Part shown: piece by piece, positions 25,237-31,765 of the stretch
How positions within the stretch are numbered: the first letter of the stretch is position 1
How the letters are laid out: the number at the start of each line of letters is the position of its first letter
DNA from: JBDTMC01 sp039934475
Lineage (GTDB): Bacteria; Acidobacteriota; Terriglobia; Bryobacterales; Bryobacteraceae
NCBI GenBank assembly: GCA_039934475.1
Contig: JBDTMC010000024.1
Location: forward strand, 1 to 31,765
Length of the DNA stretch: 31,765 nucleotides
Reading direction: 5' to 3'
Made by a program: the position numbers and the translations under genes
Notes under the pieces: generated by a model
Told to the model about the DNA's origin: nothing
Database searches by the model: none
The model's input: the letters and a program-made list of their open reading frames with translations, nothing else

Positions 25237-25704
25237 TCACGGCGTGCGCTGACGAAGCCGCTGACGCAGTTGCAGCGTTTCCAGGCGGTGACAGCGAATG
25301 CAGAGAGTGCGAATGTTCTCCAAGTCGCACTCTCCCCCGCCTTCCGCCACCGCAAGAATGTGATCGGCGTCCCACAGTGTTTTCCGCATTAGGGATTTCA
25401 GCCCCCAATGTTCCAACAATTTGCGCCGGTGGCCGCCTCGGGCGCGCTTCACGTCCAGCCACGCAATGCGCGCATCTACTTTGCAGAGCGCGCATACCCC
25501 GCGGTCGCGAGCCAGCACTTCATCGCGAAGAAAACCCGGATCGGTTCTGAGACGCCATTCCCGGACGCAGTACTCCGAGCAAAACGTCTTCCGCCGCGAA
25601 GGAACTTCCAGCTGGCACCAGCGGCACAAGGCGCGCCCGTTCTCCCCCGTCGCGAGGCTACTCTTGTCCGCGAACCCTCCCGGCATTGTGCGTGAAGTAC
25701 TCAT
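25237..25704 (-). CDS. Small HNH protein with two cysteine clusters (ZRANB3-type HNH)
   Basis: This 155-residue protein has a first zinc-binding set, Cys27/Cys30 and Cys42/Cys46, then Cys71/Cys74 paired with Cys135/Cys138 around an HNH core. His115 in WDADHILAVAEGGG, Asn130 in DLENIRTLC and His139 in CIRCHR are the likely metal and catalytic residues. The order FCSEYC, WRLRTDPGFLR, RGVCALC, WDADHI, ENIRTLCIRCH closely recalls, from memory, the C-terminal HNH domain of vertebrate ZRANB3, a structure-specific nuclease. No helicase or other partner domain is attached. The C-terminus is strongly basic. A role in cutting or repairing DNA is inferred, not shown. It is divergent from the ParA-type gene, with 53 nt between the starts; ATG 25686 is an alternative start. 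Confidence 0.82.
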   Translation of the reverse strand: MSTSRTMPGGFADKSSLATGENGRALCRWCQLEVPSRRKTFCSEYCVREWRLRTDPGFLRDEVLARDRGVCALCKVDARIAWLDVKRARGGHRRKLLEHWGLKSLMRKTLWDADHILAVAEGGGECDLENIRTLCIRCHRLETLQLRQRLRQRTP

Positions 25705-25745
25705 GTCTCCGAATCAACAGAATAGCGAACCGGCCACCGCGGGCG

Positions 25746-25751
25746 TATAGT
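25746..25751 (+). promoter_or_regulatory. Candidate -10 box for a leaderless ParA-type gene
   Basis: TATAGT (five of six consensus bases) ends 6 nt before the ATG at 25758, so transcription would begin at or next to the start codon. No Shine-Dalgarno sequence lies between. No good -35 hexamer is seen 16-18 bp upstream. Confidence 0.4.
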
Positions 25752-25757
25752 GTTCCC

Positions 25758-26405
25758 ATGGCTATTGTGGCGATTTCGGGCCGCAAAGGCGGCATCGGCA
25801 AGTCGACGATTGCCGGAAATCTGGCGGCGGAGTTCGCCGCCATGGGACGCAACGTCGTCCTTCTCGACGCTGACCCCCAGCACAGCCTGAAGGCATGGGC
25901 CTCCCAGGGCGATGGAATACTCTCCACCTGTGTCGAAACGGTGGATCACGGCAATCCTGAGAGTTTGAAATCGAAAGTGAGGGCAGCTGCCAAGGAAGCG
26001 GATGTGGTGCTGATCGACACCCCTCCCGGTATGCCGGAGACCTCCTACCAGGCCGCGTTGCTGGCCGATCTTGTATTACTCCCGTGCGGCCCTTCACCCA
26101 TGGACGTCTTCGCCATGAAGGACGCCCTGTCTCTGGCGCTGAAAGCCCGCGCGGTACGCCGCGCCAAGAAGCCGCGCATCCGCTTCGTGCCGTCCAAAGT
26201 CATGACGAATACGAATCTGGGCCGCCACATCGCCGAGACGCTGGAATCAATGGGTAAGAAAGTGCTGCCGCCAATTACACACCGCATCGTCGTGGCTGAG
26301 GCCGTAATGAGCGGTCTGACCGTACGCGAATACGCCCCCACTTCGCAGTCGGCGGCGGAGTTCGCCGAGCTGGCTAAGGCAGTCGACAAAATCGCCCGTC
26401 GCTGA
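25758..26405 (+). CDS. Orphan ParA/MinD-type ATPase
   Basis: The start is ATG 25758 (215 residues), which puts the first strand and deviant Walker A motif KGGIGKST at residues 10-17. Lys10 is the signature lysine of the ParA/MinD class and Lys15 the P-loop lysine. The Walker A' motif DADPQHS and the Walker B-like VVLIDTPPG (Asp87) follow. There is no N-terminal DNA-binding extension, so it belongs to the short, Soj-like or ParF/VirC1-like forms. These ATPases dimerise on ATP and pattern cargo on nucleoid or membrane. No ParB or partner gene adjoins it, so neither cargo nor a parABS role can be assigned. Confidence 0.9.
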   Translation: MAIVAISGRKGGIGKSTIAGNLAAEFAAMGRNVVLLDADPQHSLKAWASQGDGILSTCVETVDHGNPESLKSKVRAAAKEADVVLIDTPPGMPETSYQAALLADLVLLPCGPSPMDVFAMKDALSLALKARAVRRAKKPRIRFVPSKVMTNTNLGRHIAETLESMGKKVLPPITHRIVVAEAVMSGLTVREYAPTSQSAAEFAELAKAVDKIARR

Positions 26406-26457
26406 TTTCGTGTCGTGATATTTCCCGCACCCGCGCGTTCTCTAGCGAGGTGTTCAT

Positions 26458-27792
26458 GTGCGGTTTCTAGCGACCTTGCTGCTGGCTTGGGCTTCGTATG
26501 CTTCCTCTACAAGCGGATCCTCCGCCCTCGTCGAACTGGCTGAGAGGGAGTACACCGTCGTTGCTCGTTCCGGCAATACCACCGTCCCGCTCCGAGTGGG
26601 AGCTTCGCGTATCACAATCACACTCCATACACTCTCTGTTCGCGCTTCTGACGGTACCCAATTCCCCGCGGAGTCCATCCTCTTTCCGGGCCCACCGATC
26701 GTTAGCGATCGGATTGGCCAGGAGCTGTCCGCGGGTTTCATCCCCGACGTCCGCATCCTAGCTGCGGCCTCCACATATCAGATCAGTGTTGAGGCGGAAT
26801 GCCGAGAACTGGGCGGCCGATCGTTAACTCGGGTTCCACTCACTTTTCGATATGTTGTTAGCCCTTTGACCGCTCAACTGGATGGTGGTAGCAGCATCAC
26901 CGTGGCTCTTTCCCGCGGGAACCCGTTCGGCCAAGCCGACAAAGTGTTCCGATTCCGTCTTGCCACTACTCCCGCGAACGCCTACCTCGGCGATGTGCGC
27001 GTCCAAGACAGCCCGCTCAGCGTGCCGGGAAGAGGCGGCAATGCCTATATCGCCGATGGCGCCGTCACGGGTGGGACATATTCAGAGAATGATCAGCAGA
27101 TTACAGTCCGTATTAACGCTCCGGCAGGAGCCACTAAATTGACCGGCACCGTCCGCATCAGCAGCCCCGCTCTTCATTCGCCCGTTGAGGTGCCGGTGAC
27201 GGTGCTTGTGAGGGACTGGCCAGTGTTCGCGTTGCTCGCCATACTGCTGGGTTACGCCGTCTCATGTCTGGTTACGCGCTGGAATCTGGAGAGGCAGCAG
27301 GAAGTTCTCAACCAGTTCCATCGTGCTCGTATTCTACAGGCCGTGAACGACTTATTCAGCGGCCAGGACCTGTTTCGGCGCGATACCTTTCAAAAAGTTC
27401 TCGATCTGATCCAAGAATCCGACATCGCCCGTGCAGCCCGAAATACCGCCTTGACGCGGGACCGACTTTTGGTCGCCGAACAGACGCTGGACCAGGTTCG
27501 CAATCTAATGAACGCGCCTCCCGCCGCTCTGTCACCCGCCAGTTTTAACGTCTCCAAAGTGACGTATAGCCCTTCTCTCCATCTCTACGACCGGTTCCTC
27601 CAACGCCCGGCGATCCTTCAATTTGCTGCCTTCTCCGCCACGGTCACAATAGCTTTTTGTCTCGTTTGGCAAAAGGCAACATTCGGAGGGCTGGGCGACT
27701 ACGGTACGGCCTTTGCAAGCGCCGCCGCAATAGATCAGTCCATGAAAGCACTTGGACCTGCTCTCGCAAGATTTCGCGGAGCAGTCCGGTAG
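26458..27792 (+). CDS. Exported two-helix membrane protein of unknown function
   Basis: The start is GTG 26458 (444 residues), with CGAGG 7 nt upstream. Residues 1-22 are a signal peptide (FLATLLLAWASYASS). Residues about 25-250 are beta-rich and likely Ig-like domains outside the membrane (VELAEREYTVVARSGNTTV, KLTGTVRISSPALHSPVEV). Helix one (255-273, WPVFALLAILLGYAVSCLV) leads to a charged, helical segment at about 275-380, probably cytoplasmic. Helix two (385-404) is followed by a short tail, FGGLGDYGTAFASAAAIDQS. A similar aromatic/glycine tail occurs, as I recall, at the end of other uncharacterised bacterial membrane proteins. I recognise no enzyme motif. It lies 60 nt ahead of the sigma-factor gene and may be its sensor or an unrelated neighbour. 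Confidence 0.72.
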   Translation: MRFLATLLLAWASYASSTSGSSALVELAEREYTVVARSGNTTVPLRVGASRITITLHTLSVRASDGTQFPAESILFPGPPIVSDRIGQELSAGFIPDVRILAAASTYQISVEAECRELGGRSLTRVPLTFRYVVSPLTAQLDGGSSITVALSRGNPFGQADKVFRFRLATTPANAYLGDVRVQDSPLSVPGRGGNAYIADGAVTGGTYSENDQQITVRINAPAGATKLTGTVRISSPALHSPVEVPVTVLVRDWPVFALLAILLGYAVSCLVTRWNLERQQEVLNQFHRARILQAVNDLFSGQDLFRRDTFQKVLDLIQESDIARAARNTALTRDRLLVAEQTLDQVRNLMNAPPAALSPASFNVSKVTYSPSLHLYDRFLQRPAILQFAAFSATVTIAFCLVWQKATFGGLGDYGTAFASAAAIDQSMKALGPALARFRGAVR

Positions 27793-27799
27793 ACTTGTC

Positions 27800-27828
27800 T
27801 GGACATTCAGACACAAGGTGTTTATACT
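27800..27828 (+). promoter_or_regulatory. Sigma-70-like promoter for the ECF sigma/kinase operon
   Basis: TGGACA at 27800-27805 (five of six -35 bases) and TATACT at 27823-27828 (five of six -10 bases) are separated by exactly 17 bp. Transcription would begin about 18 nt before the ATG at 27853. This is the best promoter match I saw in the window. It implies that the sigma/kinase pair is transcribed separately from the membrane-protein gene by the housekeeping sigma, not only by its own product. Confidence 0.62.
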
Positions 27829-27852
27829 TCTTGACCATCACTACTTACTGCC

Positions 27853-28470
27853 ATGGATAAACCTAAAGACGTTACCTGCCTCCTTCGCAGAATCCGATTG
27901 GGTGATAAGGACGCAACCGAGGAGGCGTACCGCCTCCTTTACGGCCCGCTACACCAAATCGCAGCCATCCACATGAGACGTGAGCGCGACGGCCACATAC
28001 TCCAACCCACCGCCTTAGTCAGCGAGGCATGCCTGCGCCTTCTGCGGCAGCACGGAAAGCAGTGGGAAAGCCGAACGCATTTCCTGGCAGTGGCATCCCT
28101 CGTTATGCGCAGGATCCTGATTGACTACTTCCGGAATGCTGATCCCCCAAGTGGCGAACTGGACCCGAACCACCCGGTTCCTCCTTCAAGGCGATTGGAA
28201 TTCCTGGACCTGGACCGGGCACTCGACAAGCTTGCCGGAGTAAATCCCCGCTGCGCATTTGTCGTACAGATGCGCTTCTTTGGCGGCATGGGTGAGAGTG
28301 AAATCGCCACCGCCCTCGAAATCAATGTTCGTTCGGTCGTGCGCGACTGGACTTTCGCTAGAGCCTTTCTCGCAGCTGAGTTGGACCCGGGCTCCGGCAA
28401 CGCCCCCGCGACCTCCGTTCGGAAGCCTCCCCTTGCACCGGTATCCGGCACCGGCCACGCGGTTCCATGA
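27853..28470 (+). CDS. ECF sigma factor, TIGR02999 / sigma-70 X6-like
   Basis: This 205-residue regulator has region 2 features at about residues 15-100 (LVSEACLRLLRQ and ASLVMRRILIDYFRNAD, as in the ECF group common in Acidobacteria and Planctomycetes). Region 4 lies at about 118-180 (LDKLAGVNPRCAFVVQMRFFGG, then a helix-turn-helix SEIATALEINVRSVVRDWTFA). The N- and C-terminal regions are normal in length; about 25 proline-rich residues form the C-terminal tail. There is no anti-sigma gene beside it. Instead the stop overlaps the kinase start by 4 nt (ATGA). In this sigma group control is commonly linked to a co-encoded Ser/Thr kinase, so phosphorylation rather than anti-sigma release is the likely switch (inference). 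Confidence 0.9.
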   Translation: MDKPKDVTCLLRRIRLGDKDATEEAYRLLYGPLHQIAAIHMRRERDGHILQPTALVSEACLRLLRQHGKQWESRTHFLAVASLVMRRILIDYFRNADPPSGELDPNHPVPPSRRLEFLDLDRALDKLAGVNPRCAFVVQMRFFGGMGESEIATALEINVRSVVRDWTFARAFLAAELDPGSGNAPATSVRKPPLAPVSGTGHAVP

Positions 28471-31457
28471 ACCCCGAGTTCCAGGCTAGGGTCTACGAGC
28501 TTTTCAATGCCTGCAAGGATCTCTCATCCGCGGAGCGGGAGGTCCTCCTTTCTTGCGAGCCGCCTGAAATTCGTGCCGAAGTTTTTAGACTCCTTCAGTA
28601 CCACACAGTTGGCGGTGAGAGCGTCATCGACTCACCGCTGGTCGAAACACGCCAGTTCTTGCAGCACGTCCTGGGTGGTGATCCTGTCTTCCGCGCGGGA
28701 GACGAACTTCTTGGGCGCTTCCGCATCCGCGAGTATCTGGGTTTCGGCGGCATGGGAGAAGTATACGAGGCCCTCGACACCCTGACCGGAGACACGGTCG
28801 CGCTAAAGACCTTGCGATCTCACTTTCTACAGAGTCCGATGTATTTGGAGATGTTTCAACGGGAGGTTCGCGAAGCCCGCAAGATCAATCACAACAACGT
28901 CTGCCGCATTCACGACGTCTTTCAAACACCCACTCGCTCCGGCCTCGAAGCTCCGTTCTTTTCAATGGAACTACTTCGTGGTGGAACGCTCTACGAAAGG
29001 CTGATCCAGGATGGTCCGTTTGCAGAGAAAGCCGCCGTCGCCATCGTCCGCCAAATCTGTTCCGGCCTCGCGGCCGCCCATCACGCAGGAGTCTTGCATC
29101 GCGATTTGAAGAGCGTTAACGTGATGCTGGCGGCGCGCGACGAGACTCCACCGCGCATCGTCATCGTCGATCTTGGTCTCGCCCGCGACGTACACGCTTC
29201 TCCTCCCACCGTCGCATCGTTGGAGGAGCCCTTCCTGCCTGGAACCTCGGACTACTTTGCCCCTGAATTGCTGTTGGGAATGCCGCCATCCGTAGCCACT
29301 GACATATTCGCGCTTGGCGTCCTGATCTTCGAATTGGTGACCGGGCACTATCCATTTGAAGCGCCAGTGCCAATGGTGTCGATTGCGATGCGACTGCAGA
29401 TGCCACCCGCCTCGCCCCATAAATGGGCGCCCGAACTCTCTCTCCGATGGAAACGGGCAATTATCGCCTGTCTTAGTACAAAAGCGAGTCGACGGCCCTC
29501 CTCGGTCGAGAAGGCTTGCCGACTGCTGGACCCAGACTCCCGGCTACCATTTCCGCCTCTAGCGCCCTTTCTCGCTTCGCCACACTCCCGGCGCGTCTTC
29601 TTGCAGGGCGGCGCAACTGCGGCGGTACTTACGGGGGGAGGGATCGCCTATACCTTTTTTCGCAATCGTGCCCCTGCAACGGTCCTGTTGCAAGGTTTCG
29701 AGGTCAGTCCAGGTCATAAGACGATCGCCGGTGCGGCTGCGAACTTGTTGGCGGAAGCGCTTCGTCAGTCCCGCCACATCACGGTAACCACCTCATGGAA
29801 AGCCGGAGTGTCCGCATCCGTCAGTTCTTCGGATGCCGGCGTCAGTCAGTCCGGCGTGAAGTTTGCAGTAAGTGCTAGGATACTTCCGGCCGCCGGTAAC
29901 GCCTATATTCTGGTTCCCCGATGGAGACCCACTGGAGTCCATCGCTGGACGGATCTGGAATCATACGAATTCACTTTGCAGGATCTCGCTCCCGCGCTGG
30001 ACAAGGCCGCCGTGCAGATTCGTCGTGCCTTAGGAGAACCGGAGGAGCAAATCGAGGCACGCTCGGCGCCTCTCGACCCGCCGGATACTCTGTCGCCAGT
30101 CGCGTACGAATCCTACGCCTCCGCCTTGCACTGCAATTCAATCGGAGAATTCAAAGTGGCCTTGGACTTGGCCGAGATCGCCATTCGTTCCGATCCGTCC
30201 TTCGCCTTGGCCCACGTTCTTCGCGCCGGCATTTACTCCGCACTACGGGACGACGAAAACGGGTTTCTGGCGATGCAAAGTGCCTGGAACTTGCGCGACA
30301 AAGTTGGCGAACTCACCCGCCAGAACATCTATGCCCTCTATTTGTCACTCTGCGGAGACCAGGAAGGTTCCCTCAGTCGTAAACGCGTACTAACCGAAAT
30401 GGCTCCTCGAAACGGGCGTCTACAGCAGAACCTCGCCCAGGCCTATAGCCTCGTGAACCGAATGGACGATGCGATCCGCCACGCACGGACCGCCGTGGAA
30501 CTTGATCGGGACTCGGCATACAGCCGCATGATTCTGTCCGGAGTCCTGGCGCAAGCGGGTAGAGTCCCCGAAGCGAAGAAGGAGTTAGAAGCTTGGCCGA
30601 TTGAAATGCGGCAAGCCAGCAGCGCCTACTATGATCTCAGTGAAGGATTTGCCCATCTCATGAATGCCGAGATCGACAATGCCCTGCGGGCATTCGATCA
30701 CCAGAAATCCAATCACGTGTTTCGCACTGTGGTCGATCACTACAGGAGTACTGGGCTGCTGATCGGCGGTCGGCTGGCCGAAGCCCGCGAATTGATCGAA
30801 ACCTGTATCGCCGCGGCCGTCGCCGAAAAGGATCATCAGACGGAAGACCTCCGCCGGTATTGGTTCGCGCAACTCGCTCTCATCGAAGGGCGAGTTGCGG
30901 ACGCGCAGCAACAGGCCGCGATACTGGCCGACCGCAAAGCGTGGCCGCCCGGCCTCTTCGCGCTGCGCGCGGCAGCGGAAATCGCCTATTCGGCGGACGA
31001 CTCCGTCATCCTCGACAAGGCGGAATTGAAGCTTCGTGCCATTGCTGCCGCCTATCCCAGCACACGGGTAGATACCATCGCCCTTCAAGCAAAAGGGCTC
31101 GCCAGTTTACGCCGCCGCGACCCGCGGGCCCTATCCTACTTGCGCGAGTCCTATTCGCGCTGGCCCGATCTATCGACAACCGCCAGCCTCGCCAACGCGC
31201 TATTCCAAGCCGGCCTGGTTCAGCAGGCCGCGCCCTTATTTGAAGAGATTGCCCTGCAACAAGGCACCGCCATTCGCTTTGACGGTGTACTCGTCTGGAT
31301 TACCGCACTCGCTATGTCAGCCCGATCTTTTTCTGTCGCAAAAAACTGCGACCGTGCGCGTATATCACTGAACCGGTTCTTGCAGCTCTGGGGTCGCAAC
31401 GACAGCATTGACTTAGTTCGCAACACTCTACATGACTGCCAATCCTGCCGGTTCTGA
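28467..31457 (+). CDS. Membrane-anchored Ser/Thr protein kinase with TPR-like C-terminus
   Basis: This 996-residue protein begins with a short helical region (1-70) usual in acidobacterial kinases. The kinase domain spans about 84-355: glycine loop GFGGMGEVY, Lys114 in VALK, catalytic HRDLKSVNVML (Asp213), metal motif DLG (Asp235) in place of DFG, and GTSDYFAPELL. It ends in one membrane helix at 381-397, preceded at 374-380 by the twin-arginine motif SRRVFLQ. After the helix, residues about 402-545 resemble the TolB-like region found before TPRs in adenylate cyclases and kinases. Residues about 550-990 are helical TPR-like repeats (NLAQAYSLVNRMDDAIRHAR, RDSAYSRMILSGVLAQAG). The TPR half probably faces the periplasm and senses a partner. 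The gene is translationally coupled to the ECF sigma gene. Confidence 0.9.
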   Translation: MNPEFQARVYELFNACKDLSSAEREVLLSCEPPEIRAEVFRLLQYHTVGGESVIDSPLVETRQFLQHVLGGDPVFRAGDELLGRFRIREYLGFGGMGEVYEALDTLTGDTVALKTLRSHFLQSPMYLEMFQREVREARKINHNNVCRIHDVFQTPTRSGLEAPFFSMELLRGGTLYERLIQDGPFAEKAAVAIVRQICSGLAAAHHAGVLHRDLKSVNVMLAARDETPPRIVIVDLGLARDVHASPPTVASLEEPFLPGTSDYFAPELLLGMPPSVATDIFALGVLIFELVTGHYPFEAPVPMVSIAMRLQMPPASPHKWAPELSLRWKRAIIACLSTKASRRPSSVEKACRLLDPDSRLPFPPLAPFLASPHSRRVFLQGGATAAVLTGGGIAYTFFRNRAPATVLLQGFEVSPGHKTIAGAAANLLAEALRQSRHITVTTSWKAGVSASVSSSDAGVSQSGVKFAVSARILPAAGNAYILVPRWRPTGVHRWTDLESYEFTLQDLAPALDKAAVQIRRALGEPEEQIEARSAPLDPPDTLSPVAYESYASALHCNSIGEFKVALDLAEIAIRSDPSFALAHVLRAGIYSALRDDENGFLAMQSAWNLRDKVGELTRQNIYALYLSLCGDQEGSLSRKRVLTEMAPRNGRLQQNLAQAYSLVNRMDDAIRHARTAVELDRDSAYSRMILSGVLAQAGRVPEAKKELEAWPIEMRQASSAYYDLSEGFAHLMNAEIDNALRAFDHQKSNHVFRTVVDHYRSTGLLIGGRLAEARELIETCIAAAVAEKDHQTEDLRRYWFAQLALIEGRVADAQQQAAILADRKAWPPGLFALRAAAEIAYSADDSVILDKAELKLRAIAAAYPSTRVDTIALQAKGLASLRRRDPRALSYLRESYSRWPDLSTTASLANALFQAGLVQQAAPLFEEIALQQGTAIRFDGVLVWITALAMSARSFSVAKNCDRARISLNRFLQLWGRNDSIDLVRNTLHDCQSCRF

Positions 31458-31472
31458 AAGTGATCAAAACTC

Positions 31473-31765
31473 ATGAATCGCCTTTGGAAAGCCACCGCCC
31501 TGATGGCGGTGGATAATACTCTGCTTAAGACACTAAGTTCAGCGGCAGCCACCGTACACCACGCATCGCCCTTCCTCGAAATGCAGGAACAGCCCGATCA
31601 AACCGCGCTCGTAAAAATCCGAAATGCGTTCTTGGCAAAAGACAAGAAGCTTATGCTGTGTCTATTCGACCTCGCGGAAATCAACCGCTGGTTGAAACTC
31701 GACAAAGAGGTCGACCACAAATCGTTAGTCGCTTGTGGAACGGCGCTGAGCACAGTGCTGAGTTC
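31473..31765 (+). CDS. Unknown protein, start of gene only (cut by window edge)
   Basis: From ATG 31473, 15 nt after the kinase stop, 97 codons stay open to the window end. The visible product has a moderately basic N-terminus (MNRLWKATALMAVDNTLLK), then an Ala/His-containing stretch and a mixed helical region (FLAKDKKLMLCLFDLAEINR). It has no clear signal peptide and no motif I recognise. The ribosome site (GAAAG) is weak, and an 8-bp hairpin sits just inside the frame. If the gene is real it would be the third member of the sigma-kinase operon. Open length alone does not prove it. Confidence 0.5.
   Translation, partial: MNRLWKATALMAVDNTLLKTLSSAAATVHHASPFLEMQEQPDQTALVKIRNAFLAKDKKLMLCLFDLAEINRWLKLDKEVDHKSLVACGTALSTVLS
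31492..31512 (+). other. GC-rich hairpin after the kinase gene
   Basis: CCACCGCC and GGCGGTGG form a perfect 8-bp stem with a 5-nt loop (CTGAT), beginning 35 nt after the kinase stop. No T-run follows, so a standard intrinsic terminator is not supported. It lies inside the first codons of the partial frame starting at 31473, where it could hinder translation of that frame or protect the kinase message end. Confidence 0.45.

Noticed and set aside
25758..26405. Chromosome-partitioning parA of a parABS locus
   Set aside because: No parB gene or parS-like repeats are visible, so only an orphan ParA-type ATPase is called.
25237..26405. HNH plus ParA as a defence or mobile element
   Set aside because: No integrase, repeats, att-like ends or compositional shift are visible; two adjacent genes are not enough.
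31492..31512. Intrinsic terminator of the kinase operon
   Set aside because: The stem is good, but no run of T follows it, and an open frame continues through it.

Overview
The window reads as a high-GC chromosomal segment from an acidobacterium, most likely of the Bryobacterales/Solibacter group. The evidence is the set of families present: a secreted protein ending in the Solibacter-type TIGR03437 domain, an acidobacterial VWFA protein (TIGR03436), a large Oar-like TonB-dependent receptor with an N-terminal carboxypeptidase-regulatory domain, and a TIGR02999-type ECF sigma factor overlapping a Ser/Thr kinase with a TPR-like C-terminus. Family names come from motif recognition by eye, not from a search. 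I found no insertion sequence, prophage, CRISPR array, tRNA or rRNA.

Layout. Positions 1-2246 (minus strand) hold a lipid/electron-transfer run: acpP, fabF, then etfB, which runs off the left edge. Positions 2337-3826 (plus) are a secreted unknown and a YqiA-like esterase, joined by a 4-nt overlap. Positions 3837-5557 (minus) are a NUDIX hydrolase and the VWFA protein. Positions 5611-10239 (plus) are two secreted proteins: an unknown with TIGR03437, and an S9 peptidase fused to a DUF3108-like domain. Positions 10281-14527 (minus) are a TonB-dependent receptor followed by a Tat-exported metallophosphoesterase. Divergent from these is a secreted M24 (Xaa-Pro) peptidase at 14676-16133, whose stop overlaps that of purK. 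Positions 16124-19205 (minus) form a tight icd-purE-purK operon. Positions 19411-25232 (plus) are a complete tripartite RND efflux operon (periplasmic adaptor, inner-membrane pump, outer-membrane channel). A small HNH protein and an orphan ParA-type ATPase are divergent at 25237-26405.

The right-hand end (26458-31765, all plus) is the most system-like part. It contains a Sec-exported two-helix membrane protein with a beta-rich outer part, then a good sigma-70-like promoter, an ECF sigma factor, a membrane-anchored kinase with a large C-terminal sensor-like region, and the start of an unknown gene. The kinase carries a twin-arginine motif directly before its only membrane helix, which suggests that its TPR half may cross the membrane through Tat. 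I infer an envelope-sensing or internal-stress signalling module; its input and output cannot be read from this sequence.

Start codons needed correction for many genes. Several use TTG or GTG behind a clear Shine-Dalgarno sequence (fabF, purK, the M24 peptidase, the RND adaptor, the membrane protein). Two others have no Shine-Dalgarno and instead a -10-like box exactly 6 nt before ATG, suggesting leaderless messages.
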